Shown here in pieces: positions 38,601 to 50,600 of a stretch of 64,000 bases of DNA. Each line of letters opens with the position of its first letter. The first letter of the stretch is position 1. The stretch covers positions 13,635,268 through 13,699,267 of the forward strand of contig BSYO01000024.1 in NCBI GenBank assembly GCA_033239525.1, in the 5' to 3' direction. Below the pieces are notes generated by a model that made no database searches, was not told where the DNA came from, and saw nothing but the letters and a program-made list of their open reading frames with translations. A program made the position numbers and the translations under genes. This stretch comes from Nepenthes gracilis. Lineage: Eukaryota; Streptophyta; Magnoliopsida; Caryophyllales; Nepenthaceae.

Positions 38601-41600
38601 TAGAAGTTCCTCGGATGTATCTCAGAATTCACTTTACTGTAGACTAGTGCTCCTTCCCTAGATTGGACAGAAACTAGCTAACTGTGCCAACAGCATCTGC
38701 TATGTCCGGCCTAATGCAAACCAGGGCATACATGAGGCTTCCTACGGCTGAGGAGTAGGGAACGCCTCTCATGCATGTCTTCTCTTCGTCCAAAGATGGA
38801 CACTGGTGACTGCTCAACCTGTGGTGATTTGCCAGTGGAGTACTGACAGGCTTGGACTTGTCCATGTTGAAGCGTTGGAGTATCTTTTCAAAATAATTTT
38901 CTTGAGACAACTATAGTCACCTTGTCTCCTGGTCGCGAATGATTCTGACACTAAGAATCTGCTTTGCCAGTCCGAGGTCTTTCATGGCAAAGGATTAGCC
39001 AAGTTGCTCCTTTAATTTCTTTATCCGAGTAGCATTCTATCCAATGATTAACATGTCGTCTACGTATAGGAGAAGAATAACAAAATCATCATCAGAAAAT
39101 CTCTGTGTGAATACACAGTGATCACAAGTAGTCCACCGGTACCCTTAACTGACCATGACCGACTCGAACTTCTTGTACCACAGTCTCGGGGCCTCTTTTA
39201 ACCCATGCGGGCTTTTTCTTAGACGACAAACCAGTTTTTTCTTTCCTTTAGCCTTGAACCCTTTCAGTTGCTCCATATAAATTTCTTCTTCCAATTCACC
39301 ATGAAGAAAAGTTGTCCAGACGTCCATTTGCTCCACCTCCAGGTTCTGGGCTGCTACCAATCTCAGTACAACCTTTATGGAAGACATTTTCACCACCGGA
39401 GCAAAGATCTCATCAAAATCAACTCCATTTTGTTGACTGAAGCCTTTCACCACTAGCCATGCCTTGTATCTCGGCTGCACAGTGTCTTTGGGCGTTTTTA
39501 GTTGAAGGACCTACTTGTTCATTAAGGCTTTTTTCCCCTTAGGAAGTTTAACTAAATTGAATGTGTGATTTTCTTGGAGAGAACACATCTCATCCTTCAT
39601 GGCTTCCAGCCACTTCTCCTTGTTCTTATCCTCCATAGCCTCTTCATAAGTTTCAGGCTCTCCGGTATCAGTGAGTATAACATACTCACTAGGCGACAAA
39701 CGGACGGACGATCATCTGTTTCGTGAGGATCGTCTAACAGGCAGATGCTCAACCTGTTGAGGGATGACTTCATCGTGACCTTCATCAGGAGTTATTATTT
39801 CCTCTCCATTGTGATCGACCGCCTCAGGACCATTGTCCGTCCGAAATCTCTAGAAGATGGGAACAATGGTCCCCATCTTCTAGAGATATCGGACGGACAA
39901 TTTCGATACTTACTTTCTCTGTCCACTCGCCATCACACTTGGCTTTTCTGCCAATATCCTTGATTGTTTCATTTTCAACGAAGGTTACGTCTATTGACCG
40001 GATGAGTCTTCTTCCAACTGGGTCATAAAATCTATACCCCAGCTCGTTTTCCCCGTAAACAAGAGAGACGTACTGTATCGTCTTTGATTCCAACTTTGTC
40101 CTTTCATCTCTTAGGACGTAGACAAAGGCTTTACATCTAAACACCCGCAGATGATCATAAGATGGTTCCTTATTCGACCATATCTTCTCCGGCACTTCAA
40201 CCTTTAAGGGTTTACTGGGCGACCTATTTATAATGTAGGCTGTTGTCTTTAGTACTTCGGCCCAGAAATGTCCGAGGAGCTCAGCTTCTGAAAGCCTACA
40301 CCGTACTCTCTCTAGAAGTGTGCAATTCATCCACTCAGCCCACTCCGTCAACTGTGGCGCCTTTGGAGGCGTCTTTTGATGCCTAATACCATGTGACCGA
40401 CAATAGGTATCAAAGGACCCTATGTATTCACCGTCGTTGTCGCTTCGGAATGTCTTCATTTTCTTCCCTGTCTGTCGCTCAACAAGGGCGTGAAATTCCT
40501 CAAATACACCAAGGACCGGTCCTTGGTTTTCAATGAATAGACCAACAGTTTTCTAGAACATTTATCAATGAAAGAGACGAAATATTGAGTTTCATCAAAT
40601 GACTTTGCTTTGAATAGTCCACACACATTTGTGTGGATGAGCTCAAGCAGTTCTGTCTTTGGGGAGTACAAGTCTCCATGAAATGAGACTTTCCATTATT
40701 TGTCGGCCAAGCAGTGAGGACACGTCCTTAATCCGTTCTCCTTCACTTTGACAATAAGGCCCTTCCTGGCTAGATGATTCAGTCCGCGTTCACTCATGTG
40801 GCCCAACCTCCTATGCCACCAGTTTTCGATTTTCTTGCCGGTAGCAGCATTTACATCTCTAGCCGTTGCGAATACCTTCATGATGTATAGGCCGGAGCAC
40901 CTTTTCCCTCTTGCCACTACCAGAGAACCTCTGGTAAGTTTTCACTCACCTTTACAGAAAGTGCTACAATAACATTCATCATCCAGCCAATCAGCTGAGA
41001 TGATATTGAGCCTGATGTCAGGAATGTGTCGAATGTCCTTTAACATCAGCTTCGTCCTGTTATTGGTGATCAGCACAATGTCACCCTTGTCAACAATTTG
41101 GGATGTTCTTTCATTGCCCATTATCACTCTAAAGTTTCCTGGTGTGTATCAATCACCCAGCTGGACTCCTCGTCTGTTAAGTTTGCCACGTTTTCTTCAC
41201 ATGTCACCAGGAGATCGCTTCTTGTGACCACTGAGATGGAGGACTTTTCCTCACTTCGTTCCTTTTCTCCTTTCTCATTTTCGGCATTCTGTGCTTCTAT
41301 TTGAAGCACTGTTTCTTGATGTGTCTCTTTTTGCCACAATAATGGCACTCAAGATTTTGATACCTTGAACGAGATTTGCTGCGTCCCTTCTTTCCTGACT
41401 TCTGGCTTCGATCTCTATTCTATCCATTAGACTTAATCACAAGTACTTCACTATGAGAAGACGTCGAAGCTCCTTGTGACTGCCTTGACTCATTCATTAG
41501 TAAGGAGACATTGACCTCGTCCAATTTGAAAGTGTCTTTTTCAAACAGCAACGTGGTGATAATATGGTCATAAGAAGCTGGCAGAGAGGCCAGCAGCACC

Positions 41601-44600
41601 AAGGCCTTATCCTCCTCCTTGATTACCTCATCAAGGGCAGATATCTGTGTTACAATCTAATTAAAGTCATCCAAATATTTCTCAAAGCTTTCACCTTCTG
41701 ACAACCGCAGGCCATAGAGCTGTTTCTTTATATGAAGTCTGGTTGTCAAGGATTTAAACTTATATCGGCTTTCAAGCTTCTTCCACACCTCCGCCGGATC
41801 AGTCAAGCCAAGGACCTCTTGGAGCGTGTTGTCCGTCAGGCATAGTTTGATAGTGCAATTAGCAAGATCTTGTTTATCTTGCCAGTCCTTCTCTGATAGG
41901 CTTTCTGACTCATCTTTCTTCTTTCTCAGTGCTTTGATTGTTCCTTCTCTAGTCAAGATGTTCTTCACCCTCTCCTGCCAGAGGATGAAGTTGCCCTACC
42001 TATTAAACTATTCTACACTGAATGGTAAATTTTTTGAGGATGATGACACCATTCAGTCGAAATTATCAACCTGTCTTTGATACCACTTGTTGGCGGGCAA
42101 TGGACGGCCTACTGACCAGAATACAAGAATAGCTTCTTCTGTTAGCCGTAATGGATGGCTAACTCGTAAAGCACATAAGCATTGTGAAGTAGAGACAAGA
42201 GAAGAGAAATGAACACCTAATTTTACGTGAAAAATCTTTTTAAAATAAGAAAAAAATTACGGGACACTAAGTCTACAAAAAATTACTAAGTATGAAAAAA
42301 TTACAGGAAGCAAAAATAAGAACAGAGTAAAAGTAAACAAAAGTCATCGCACTTTATTTACACTCACGACTCTATTTTTTTCACTTTCTCTCCTTTATTA
42401 TACTCTTTTTCTCTACTTGACTGGTGTCTTCTCATTCTTCTTGTTCTCGTCATATGTACTTTTCTATGCAAAGTGTACATATATATATACACGCCCCTCA
42501 CCATAGCCCAGCTTGGTGGTTGGTGTTCAACTTCCAAGATCTACTTGCATGCGCACGCCTTATCCTGCAGCAGGCGGCGCATGCTTGCTCCTGTAGACCG
42601 ATCAGCTTTTGGGGTCTGAGAATGACTTCTTCCAACCACCCAAAAGGGTAGGTCAATTGTACACCTTTTTAGATACGACAGTCATTCAGGTTTTCCAAAT
42701 ATAGTATGTTAACTCTGTTACCTCTCGCTTCATATTAGTCTATCAATCACACTGTTTGACCGGTCGAAGTAGTCCGTCCCACTTCTTTAGACGACTCATA
42801 ACTTATGACGGTTAACATATTTACCGGAAGAGTTGATCGTCCAGAAGACTCCGGTCAACTTTGTTAACCGAAATTTTTTTCTTCTAGTACATTCGTGCTT
42901 CGTCCAAGTCCTAAGGACTTTCACACGGGAGTGATCCCAACAACATCCTTCTAACACCATCGATTAGGTGGTGGTGCCACCTAGGATGGCGATAGCAGTG
43001 TGATGACCTTGTAGATCCCTCAAAAGCAACATTTAACTTGGGCAGATGACGGATATTTGGGCCTGACCAGAGCATCAGGAATTTAATAGGGGAGAGTATT
43101 ATATTCCTTCCTATATTAAGGAATGAGAGAGTTTGGATAAGGTTTCAATGCCTAAGGGTTCATTTATTTTGATTCTCATTTCAATTGTTGTAGAATTGGT
43201 TCTGCAAAAGCTGTCACTAAGCCTTCCTTTGGACAACCACACGCTTAATTTACTCGTAACTACTATGCCACACTAAGTAGTTCCCCTATGTAGTGAATGG
43301 GTTAGTAGTGATGCTACAATGGAGAGGTTATCCTCATCCCAAGTGAGGAGAGAACTACATTGAATTTGTAGCATTTAACTTTATGTACGTTATCTCGCTC
43401 TGATTAGAGTTTATACTATGTTTAATTAATGGTATGACTAAAGGTGTGTATGGCTCTTCTTTCACCTAACTTTATGATTAGGCAGGTCGGATAGATAGAC
43501 GTTCCCTAGACTACCTTGCTTTGGTAGGTTTTATGATGGGTTCGGTCCAAAAGATTTGCAAAGTGCCTTGGAACTAAGGCAATCATTGATGAAAATATCA
43601 ATATTGTTATCGATATTGATTGCGGCCATATAAATATCAGTCATAACGGATAATACATATTAATATCGAAAAGGAAATTATTTTTAAAAATCGTAAGTTA
43701 ATAGTATTGTGTCGGCTGATATATCATGATATATTACTAATATAAAAAATATTACAATAATTTTCAGAGTATCGGGAATTATCGGTATTGAGGAATGGAA
43801 GCATTACAATACCAGAATTATCATATCCCAAATCTCGATCCCGGATTAACTCTTAATCCATTTATTATTAATTATGTGATCAATTAAATTTGATACATCC
43901 CTGGTTCTCGGGTTGTGGTGCGGATTAGGGAGTCTTCCATTATTCTACTGCGGGTCGAATTGGAGCGGGTCTGGTCTCTGTCGCTATATCCTGAAACATG
44001 CACACCACAAACTACAAATAAGAGGTCAGAGGACGGTGAAAATTGCTCCCGCTGCATATCCTCTAACGTTCAAATCAGAAATCTTTTTCAGAGAATAGAA
44101 ATATGCTAAGAGGATGCGAGGAATGAATAGATGCATATAGCGGTGGATGGAGTGTTTGGATGCGCCAGCTGATGAGTAGCTTAGAGGTGCGCCCGGTAGA
44201 GGGACGACTTAGAGGAGCGCCAGCATAGGGGTGGCTTAGAGATGCATCTAGCAGAGAGGCGGTTTAGATGTGTGCATGGCAGAGGGATGTCTTAGAGATG
44301 CGGCTGCAGGGGGCGGCTTAAAGGTACACCCGGTAGAAGTGCAGCTTAGAGATGCGCTTGGCAGAGGGGCAGAGGGATGGTTTAGATATGCACCGAGTAG
44401 AGGGGCGGCTTAGAGGTGCGCCTGTAGGGGGCGTCTTAAAGGTATGCCTGCAGGGGGCATCTCAGAGGTGCGCCCGCTGGGAGCAACTCAGAGATGCGCC
44501 TTCAGAGGGGCAGCTCATAGAAGAAGGACTAAACTACACTGGCGGGTTAACATCCTGGTCACCTGCGTGAAAGGTAGCAGATTCCTGACTCTGAGAAGGA

Positions 44601-47600
44601 GGGCTCCTGGCTCCGGGAGAGAGAGCTCATGGCTCCAGGACAAAGTGCTCCTGGTTTCGAGACGGAGGGTTCCTGGCTTCAAGACGGAGGGCTTGTGGCT
44701 TCGGGGCGGAGGGCTCCTGGGACGGAGTGCTCCTGGCTTCGGGACGGAGGGCTCTTGGGACGGAGAGCTCCTGGCTTTAGGACGGAGGGCTCGTAGCTCC
44801 GGGATATAGTGTTCCTGGCTCCGGGATAGGGGGCTCCTGGGACGGAGGACTTCTAGTTCTAGCTTCTGAACTGAGGGAGGGCTTTTGGTTCCGGGACAGA
44901 AGGTTCTTGGCTCCGAGACGCAGTGCTCCTGGTTTCGGGATGTAGTGCTCCTAGCTCCACGATAGATGGCTCATGGCTGCAGGATGAAGCCCTCGTGACT
45001 CCGAGAAGGAGGACTCTTGAGACGGAGTGCTCCTGGCTTTGGAATGGAAGGCTCCTGGGACGGAGGGTTCCTGGAATAGAGGGCTCCTAACTTTGGGACG
45101 GAGGGCTTCTGGCCGGACCCCAACTCCTCATTGGAGGGTAGGCCTTCTGGAAGGAGGGCAACTCCTGTCTGGAGGGTAAGCTTCTTGGAAGGAGGGCAAC
45201 TCCTGACTTTGTGACGAAGGACAACTCCTCAACGGAGGGTAAGCCCCCTTCTTGTTGGTCGGAAATGGGGCGGCCTACTAATTACAGGCACAAAGAGATC
45301 GAAGAAAAAGGAATGGAAGAATAATGACAACCGATATTTACGTGGAAAATCCTTATGAATCAAGGAAAAAATCACGAGACGTTGGGTCCGTAAAATTGTA
45401 CTATGTATGAGATAGAGATTACAAAACAGTAAGGCAAAAATGCTCACACACAAACAATTGGGCTTTCTTCCTCTCCTCTGTTTTCTTTCTTACTCTCACA
45501 CACTCACACTATTCTCTCTTTTTTTTGCTTTACAACTTCTCCAGACCACACATGTCCCAGCCTACTCACACATATATGTATATATAAGAATATACAAAGA
45601 CTTGGCAGCAGCTGGACCACCACGTCATCCTTTATGGTTGGTGCACGGTTCTCAAGAAGCATGTATAAGCTTAGCAGCAGGTGGCGCATGCCTGCAGCAG
45701 CAGCAACAGCAACAGATTTGCAGTCTTTAAGTTTCCAAAGTTACCTAAACAGGTAGGTCAACCTACTCCCTTTCAGACACAGCAGGTGTTTTGTGTTGCC
45801 CTTAATGACATGGTCAACAAGTCCTTCCAAATAGACTGGTCAACATCCTGTTGACCGTCATCCCATTCAGAACGGTCACCATCATGTTGACCGTCTTCAC
45901 AGTTGTCCTGAGAGTCCTCAGCTAAAACGGTCAACTTAATCCTTTCAGACGGTCAACTATATTGACCGTCCATTGATCGTCCGTTAACCAACCGTTGACC
46001 GTCCTTTGACCAACCGTTGACCGTCCGTTGATCAACCGTTGACCGTCCGTTGACCAACCGTTGACCATCAACGATGTTGATTGGAACTTCTTTACGGGAG
46101 AGATTTCCAACAAACTTTCCCTCTCGATCGTGAGGAAGTTAACTCTATTAGCCCGGTCATCTCGCAGCATGCCTCATTCTTCCCTTTCGGTAGAATCTTC
46201 GTTATCATGTCTGCCACGTTCTCTTCCGTGCTAATTTTGTCCAATGACAAAAGACCTTCCTCCAGCACCTCTCGCACCCAATGATATCGTGTATCAATGT
46301 GCTTTGATCTGGAATGGAATGAAGAGTTCTTACATAGATGAATGGCACTTTGACTATCACAAAGTACCACATATCTTTCTTGTTTGATGGCTAACTTTTG
46401 AACGAACTCCTTCATCCACAGCATCTCCTTGCAGGCTTCTATAACTGCAATGTATTCGGCTTCAGTTGTGGATAGAGTTACACACTTTTGTAGCTTGGAT
46501 TGCCAAGAAATTGCACCGCCCCCAAATTTCACCAAGTAACCCGATGTGGATTTATGTGTGTCAATATCTCCGGCCATATCCGCGTTTTAGTATCCCACCA
46601 ACTGCGGTTTGTCACTTCCAAGACACAAGCACCTCTTGGAAGTACCCCGAATATATCTCATGATCCACTTCACTGCGGACCAGTGCTTCTTTCCCGAATT
46701 GGACAGAAATCGACTAACTGTCCCGACGGCATGAGCTATGTCCGGTCTGGTGCATATCAGAGCATACATCAAGCTTTCCACAGCTGATGAGTAGGGAACA
46801 CCTTTCATGTATTTCTTCTCGTCATCCGTAGTCGGACATTAACGAGTGCTTAGCCTGTAGTGATTTGCCAACGGTGTACACACGGGCTTTGATTTCTCCA
46901 TGCTAAATCGTTGGAGCACTTTCTCAAGATAATTCTCTTGAGACAACCACAACTTCCTTGCCTTCCGATCGCGTAGGATTCTGACTCTCAGAATCTGCTT
47001 AGCTGATCCAAGGTCCTTCATGGCAAATGACCGTACAAGCTAGTCCTTCAGCTCCTTTATTTGGTATCTGTTGCGTCCAACGATCAGCATGTTGTCTACG
47101 TATAGAAGAACAACAAAATCATCATCCGAGAATTTCTATACAAATACGCAATGGTCACGAGTTGTTTGCCTGTACCCCTGACTGATCATGACTGACTCAA
47201 ATTTCTTGTACCATTGCCTAGGAGCTTGCTTTAATCCGTACAGACTTTTCCTTAGTCGACAAACAAGTTTCTCCTTCCCTTTGGCTTTGAACCTCTCCGG
47301 TTGTTCCATGTAGATCTCCTCCTCAAGCTCACCATGGAGGAATGCAGTCCGAACATCCATCTGTTCCACCTCCAAGTCCTGGGCGACAGTCAGGCCCAGT
47401 ACTACCCGGACGGAGGACATTTTAACAACAGAGGCAAAGATCTCGTCAAAATCAATCCCCTTTTGTTGACTGAAGCCCTTTACTACCAACCGCGCCTTGT
47501 ATTTAGGTTTCTTGGTATTCTCGTCCTACTTCAAGCGATAGACCCATTTGTTCTTGAGGGTCTTCTTTCCCTTAGGAAGTTTTACCAAGTCGAAGGTATG

Positions 47601-50600
47601 ATTTTCATGAAGAGAGCTCATCTCCTCTTTCATGGCTTTCAGCCATTCCTCTTTGCTGTCGTCATTCATTGCCTCTTCATAGTCCTCAGGCTCTCCGGCA
47701 TCAGTAAGTATGACGTATTTATTTGGTGACAGATGGACGGACGGTCGTCTGTTGCGTGAGGACCGTCTAATAGGGACATTCCCTGCCGGTTGAGGTATGA
47801 CTCCATCAATGGTGTCATCCGGAGCCATGGCCTCCCCTTCATTATCCTCAGCCGTCTCCTGACCAGGATCATCTCCTTCCAACGATGTCGGACGGACAGT
47901 TTCAGCGCTCACTTGGTCTGTTTGCACATCGTCATATTTGGCACCTCTACCAATGTCTTCAATCGTCTCATTCTCAACAAAGGTTACGTCCCTAGACCGG
48001 ACGAGTTTCCTGGTAGCTGGATCATAGAACCGGTAGCCCAGTTCATCTTCCCCGTAGCCAAGAAAGATGCACTGTGTCGTCTTTGGCTTCAGCTTTGTCC
48101 TTTCATCTCTTGGGACATGTACGAATGCTTTGCATCCGAATACTTGCAAATGATCATAGGACGGCTCCTTGCCCGTCCATATCTTCTCTGCCACTTCGCC
48201 CGTCAAAGGCTTGTTGGGCGACCTATTGATGATGTAGGCCGCCGTCCGAAGTTCTTCTGCCTAGAACGAAGCATGAAGCTTTGCTTCGGAAAGCATGCAG
48301 CGTACTCTCTCTAAGAGCGTACGATTTATCCGTTCTGCCACTCCATTCAGTTGAGGTGTCTTCAGTGGCGTTTTCTGATGTCTAGTGCCATGTGACCGAC
48401 AGTAGGCATCAAAGGGTCCCAAGTATTCGCCGCCGTTGTCACTACGGATGGCCTTTAGCTTCTTTCCCGTCTAACGCTCCACAAGAGCATGAAACTGCTC
48501 AAAGATACCAGGAACCTGATCCTTGGTCTTGAGTAGGTAGACCCACAGCCTTTTTGAACAGTCGTCGATGAAAGAAACAAAATATTGGGCTCCGTCAAAT
48601 GACTTTTCTCTGAATGGCCCACATACGTCTGTGTGTACCAGTTCTAGGAGCTCCACCTTTGGACCGGACGAGTCTCCATGAAATGAGACTCTCCTTTGCT
48701 TGCCGGCCAAGCAATGAGGACACATCTTTGGCTCTTCCTCCTTTGCCCAGTAAATCAGGCCTTTCCTACTCAAGTAGGACAACCCTTCATTACTCATGTG
48801 GCCTAACCTTCTGTGCCACAGGTCCATTGTCCCCGTGCTGGTTGTGGCATTCACATCTCCGGCCACTGCACAGGCCTTCATCACATATAGGCTGGAGGCT
48901 TTCTTTCCTCTTACTACAACAAGAGACCCTCTTGTTAGCTTCCACTCGCATTCACAGAAGGTACTGTAATAGCCTTCATCATCCAGGCGACCGGCTGAAA
49001 TGACATTCAGCCAAATGTCAGGGACATGATGCATGTCCTTCAACATCAGCTTCGTCCCACTGTTTGTGACCAGGACGACATCTCCTCTGCCTACAACGAG
49101 AGATGTTCATTCATTCCCTATCCTTATTACTCCAAAATCTCCTGGAGTGTAGGATGTGAATAGCTGCCTTCTGGACGTGATGTGCAGGGTGGCACTAGAA
49201 TTGATTACCCAGCCGGACTCCTCGTCCGTCAGATTTGCCACGTCTTCTTCACTTGTCAGCAGTAGGCCGCCTGTTGTGACTACTGAGACGGAGGACTTTT
49301 CTTCTACCCATCCACTGTCACCTTTCTCCCTTTCTGCATTTTTCCGATTCCATTTGAAGCAATACTTTTTAATGTGGCCCTTCTTACCACAGTGGTGACA
49401 TTCAAGATTTTGATACCTTGACCTTAACTTGCTGTGGGCTTATCTCCTTGCTTCTGACCACGACCTTTGCTTCTTCCCCTTGATTCAGTCATAAGTACCT
49501 TAGACGTCGAGGTTCCTTGTGACTTCCTAGACTCATTCATGAGTAGGGAAGCAATAACCTCATCCAACTTCAAAATATCCTTGCCAAACAACAAGGTTGT
49601 AACAATATGATCAAAGGAGGCCGGTAGGGAAGCCAGTAGGACCAACGCCTTGTCCTCCTCCTTGATTTCTCCGTCAAGGGCGGACATCTGCGTTAATATT
49701 CGGTTAAACTCGTCCAAATGCTTCTCGAAGCTTCCTCCTTCCGATAACCGTAAGCCATAGAATTGCTTCTTTATATGAAGCCTGGTTGTCAAGGACTTGG
49801 ACTTATACCGGCTTTCTAACGTCATCCTTTATGGTTGGTGCACGGTTCCCAATAAGCATGTATAAGCTTAGCAGCAGGTGGCGCATGCCTGCAGCAGCAG
49901 CAACAGATTTGCAGTCTTTGAGTTTTCAAGGTTACCTAAACAGGCAGGTCAACCTACTCCCTTTCAGACACAGTAGGTGTTCTGTGTTGCCCTTAATGAG
50001 ACGGTCAACAAGTCCTTCCAAATAGACCGGTCAACATCCTGTTGACTGTCATCCCATTCAGAATGGTCAACATCATGTTGATCGTCTTCACAGTTGTTCT
50101 GAGAGTCCTCAGCTAAAATGGTCAACTTAATCCTTTCAGACGGTCAACTATATTGACCGTCCGTTGACCAACCGTTGACCGTCAATGATGTTGATCGGAA
50201 CTTCTTCACGGGAGAGATTTCTAAACTTCTTGGGAATGCCGAGCCATTTGAGGCTTGGTGGAGCCCTTTGGAGTTTCTAGAGCTTGTCCTTCCAAACTTG
50301 AGAGTGCCTGATTATATAGTGTGATCCGCAAATGTACTTCTCTTACTTGGGCAATATGAGACATTTCACCTTGGCAAAATTTTATTGGGTTGAAGTTGGA
50401 TTATGGGCTTGCTGTGGGGCCTGTCTCTTAGGCTCATGGTTGCTAGACCCATCAAAACTATTAACTAATCATCTGGCTATGATCTCCACATCGATACCTC
50501 GACTGACTACAATATAAATAGCACAACATTATACATATGATCCAATTTAATTGCCACACCTCACACGGCCAACATCTCGAAACTTGACGTTGGACCTTTA

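Larger units (their letters stand above)
37244..42942 (-). mobile_element. antisense Tork-like Ty1/copia element B, 5.7 kb
   Basis: LTRs 37244-38097 and 42088-42942 (854 and 855 bp) run TGTTGGCGGGCAA..GATCCCAACA. On the - strand the order is 5' LTR, primer site AGTGGTATCAA at about 42074-42087 (tRNA-iMet), gag, protease region, integrase, RT, RNase H, polypurine tract at about 38098-38110, 3' LTR. Flanks GTATC and ACATC are at best a mutated target duplication. The LTRs differ at about one base in ten by eye. It shares its family with LTR A at the left edge. Confidence 0.92.
45253..50225 (-). mobile_element. antisense Tork-like Ty1/copia element D with 5' deletion
   Basis: The left (3') LTR 45253-46112 is complete. 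The right LTR is truncated (49819-50225) and joined directly to gag, removing the primer site, gag start and about 370 bp of LTR. A perfect target duplication CTTCT flanks it (45248-45252 and 50226-50230). The pol is better preserved than in element B. LTRs begin TGTTGGTCGGAAATGG, a different subfamily from element B although the coding parts are clearly related. Confidence 0.92.
43891..50454. mobile_element. LTR-like element (probable solo LTR, about 1.6 kb) nested in the Gypsy LTR, itself split by copia element D
   Basis: It runs TGATACATCCC..GACCCATCA with TG..CA ends. The target duplication is AAATT (43886-43890) versus AAACT (50455-50459); the intact Gypsy LTR shows AAACT is original. 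Net of copia element D it is about 1.59 kb with no coding signature. It contains two GC-rich minisatellites. Orientation is not determined. A solo LTR is the likeliest reading; another non-autonomous element is possible. Confidence 0.7.

Noticed and set aside
42074..42087. tRNA gene
   Set aside because: The tRNA-Met-like sequence is only the short primer-binding site next to a copia LTR; no cloverleaf follows.
44444..44809. 121-codon + strand frame
   Set aside because: Runs through the two GC-rich minisatellites of the nested LTR-like element; not a gene.
47790..48314. 174-codon + strand frame
   Set aside because: Antisense shadow of the copia element D integrase region, which has clear family motifs on the - strand.
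48614..49003. 129-codon + strand frame
   Set aside because: Antisense shadow of the integrase and pre-integrase part of copia element D.
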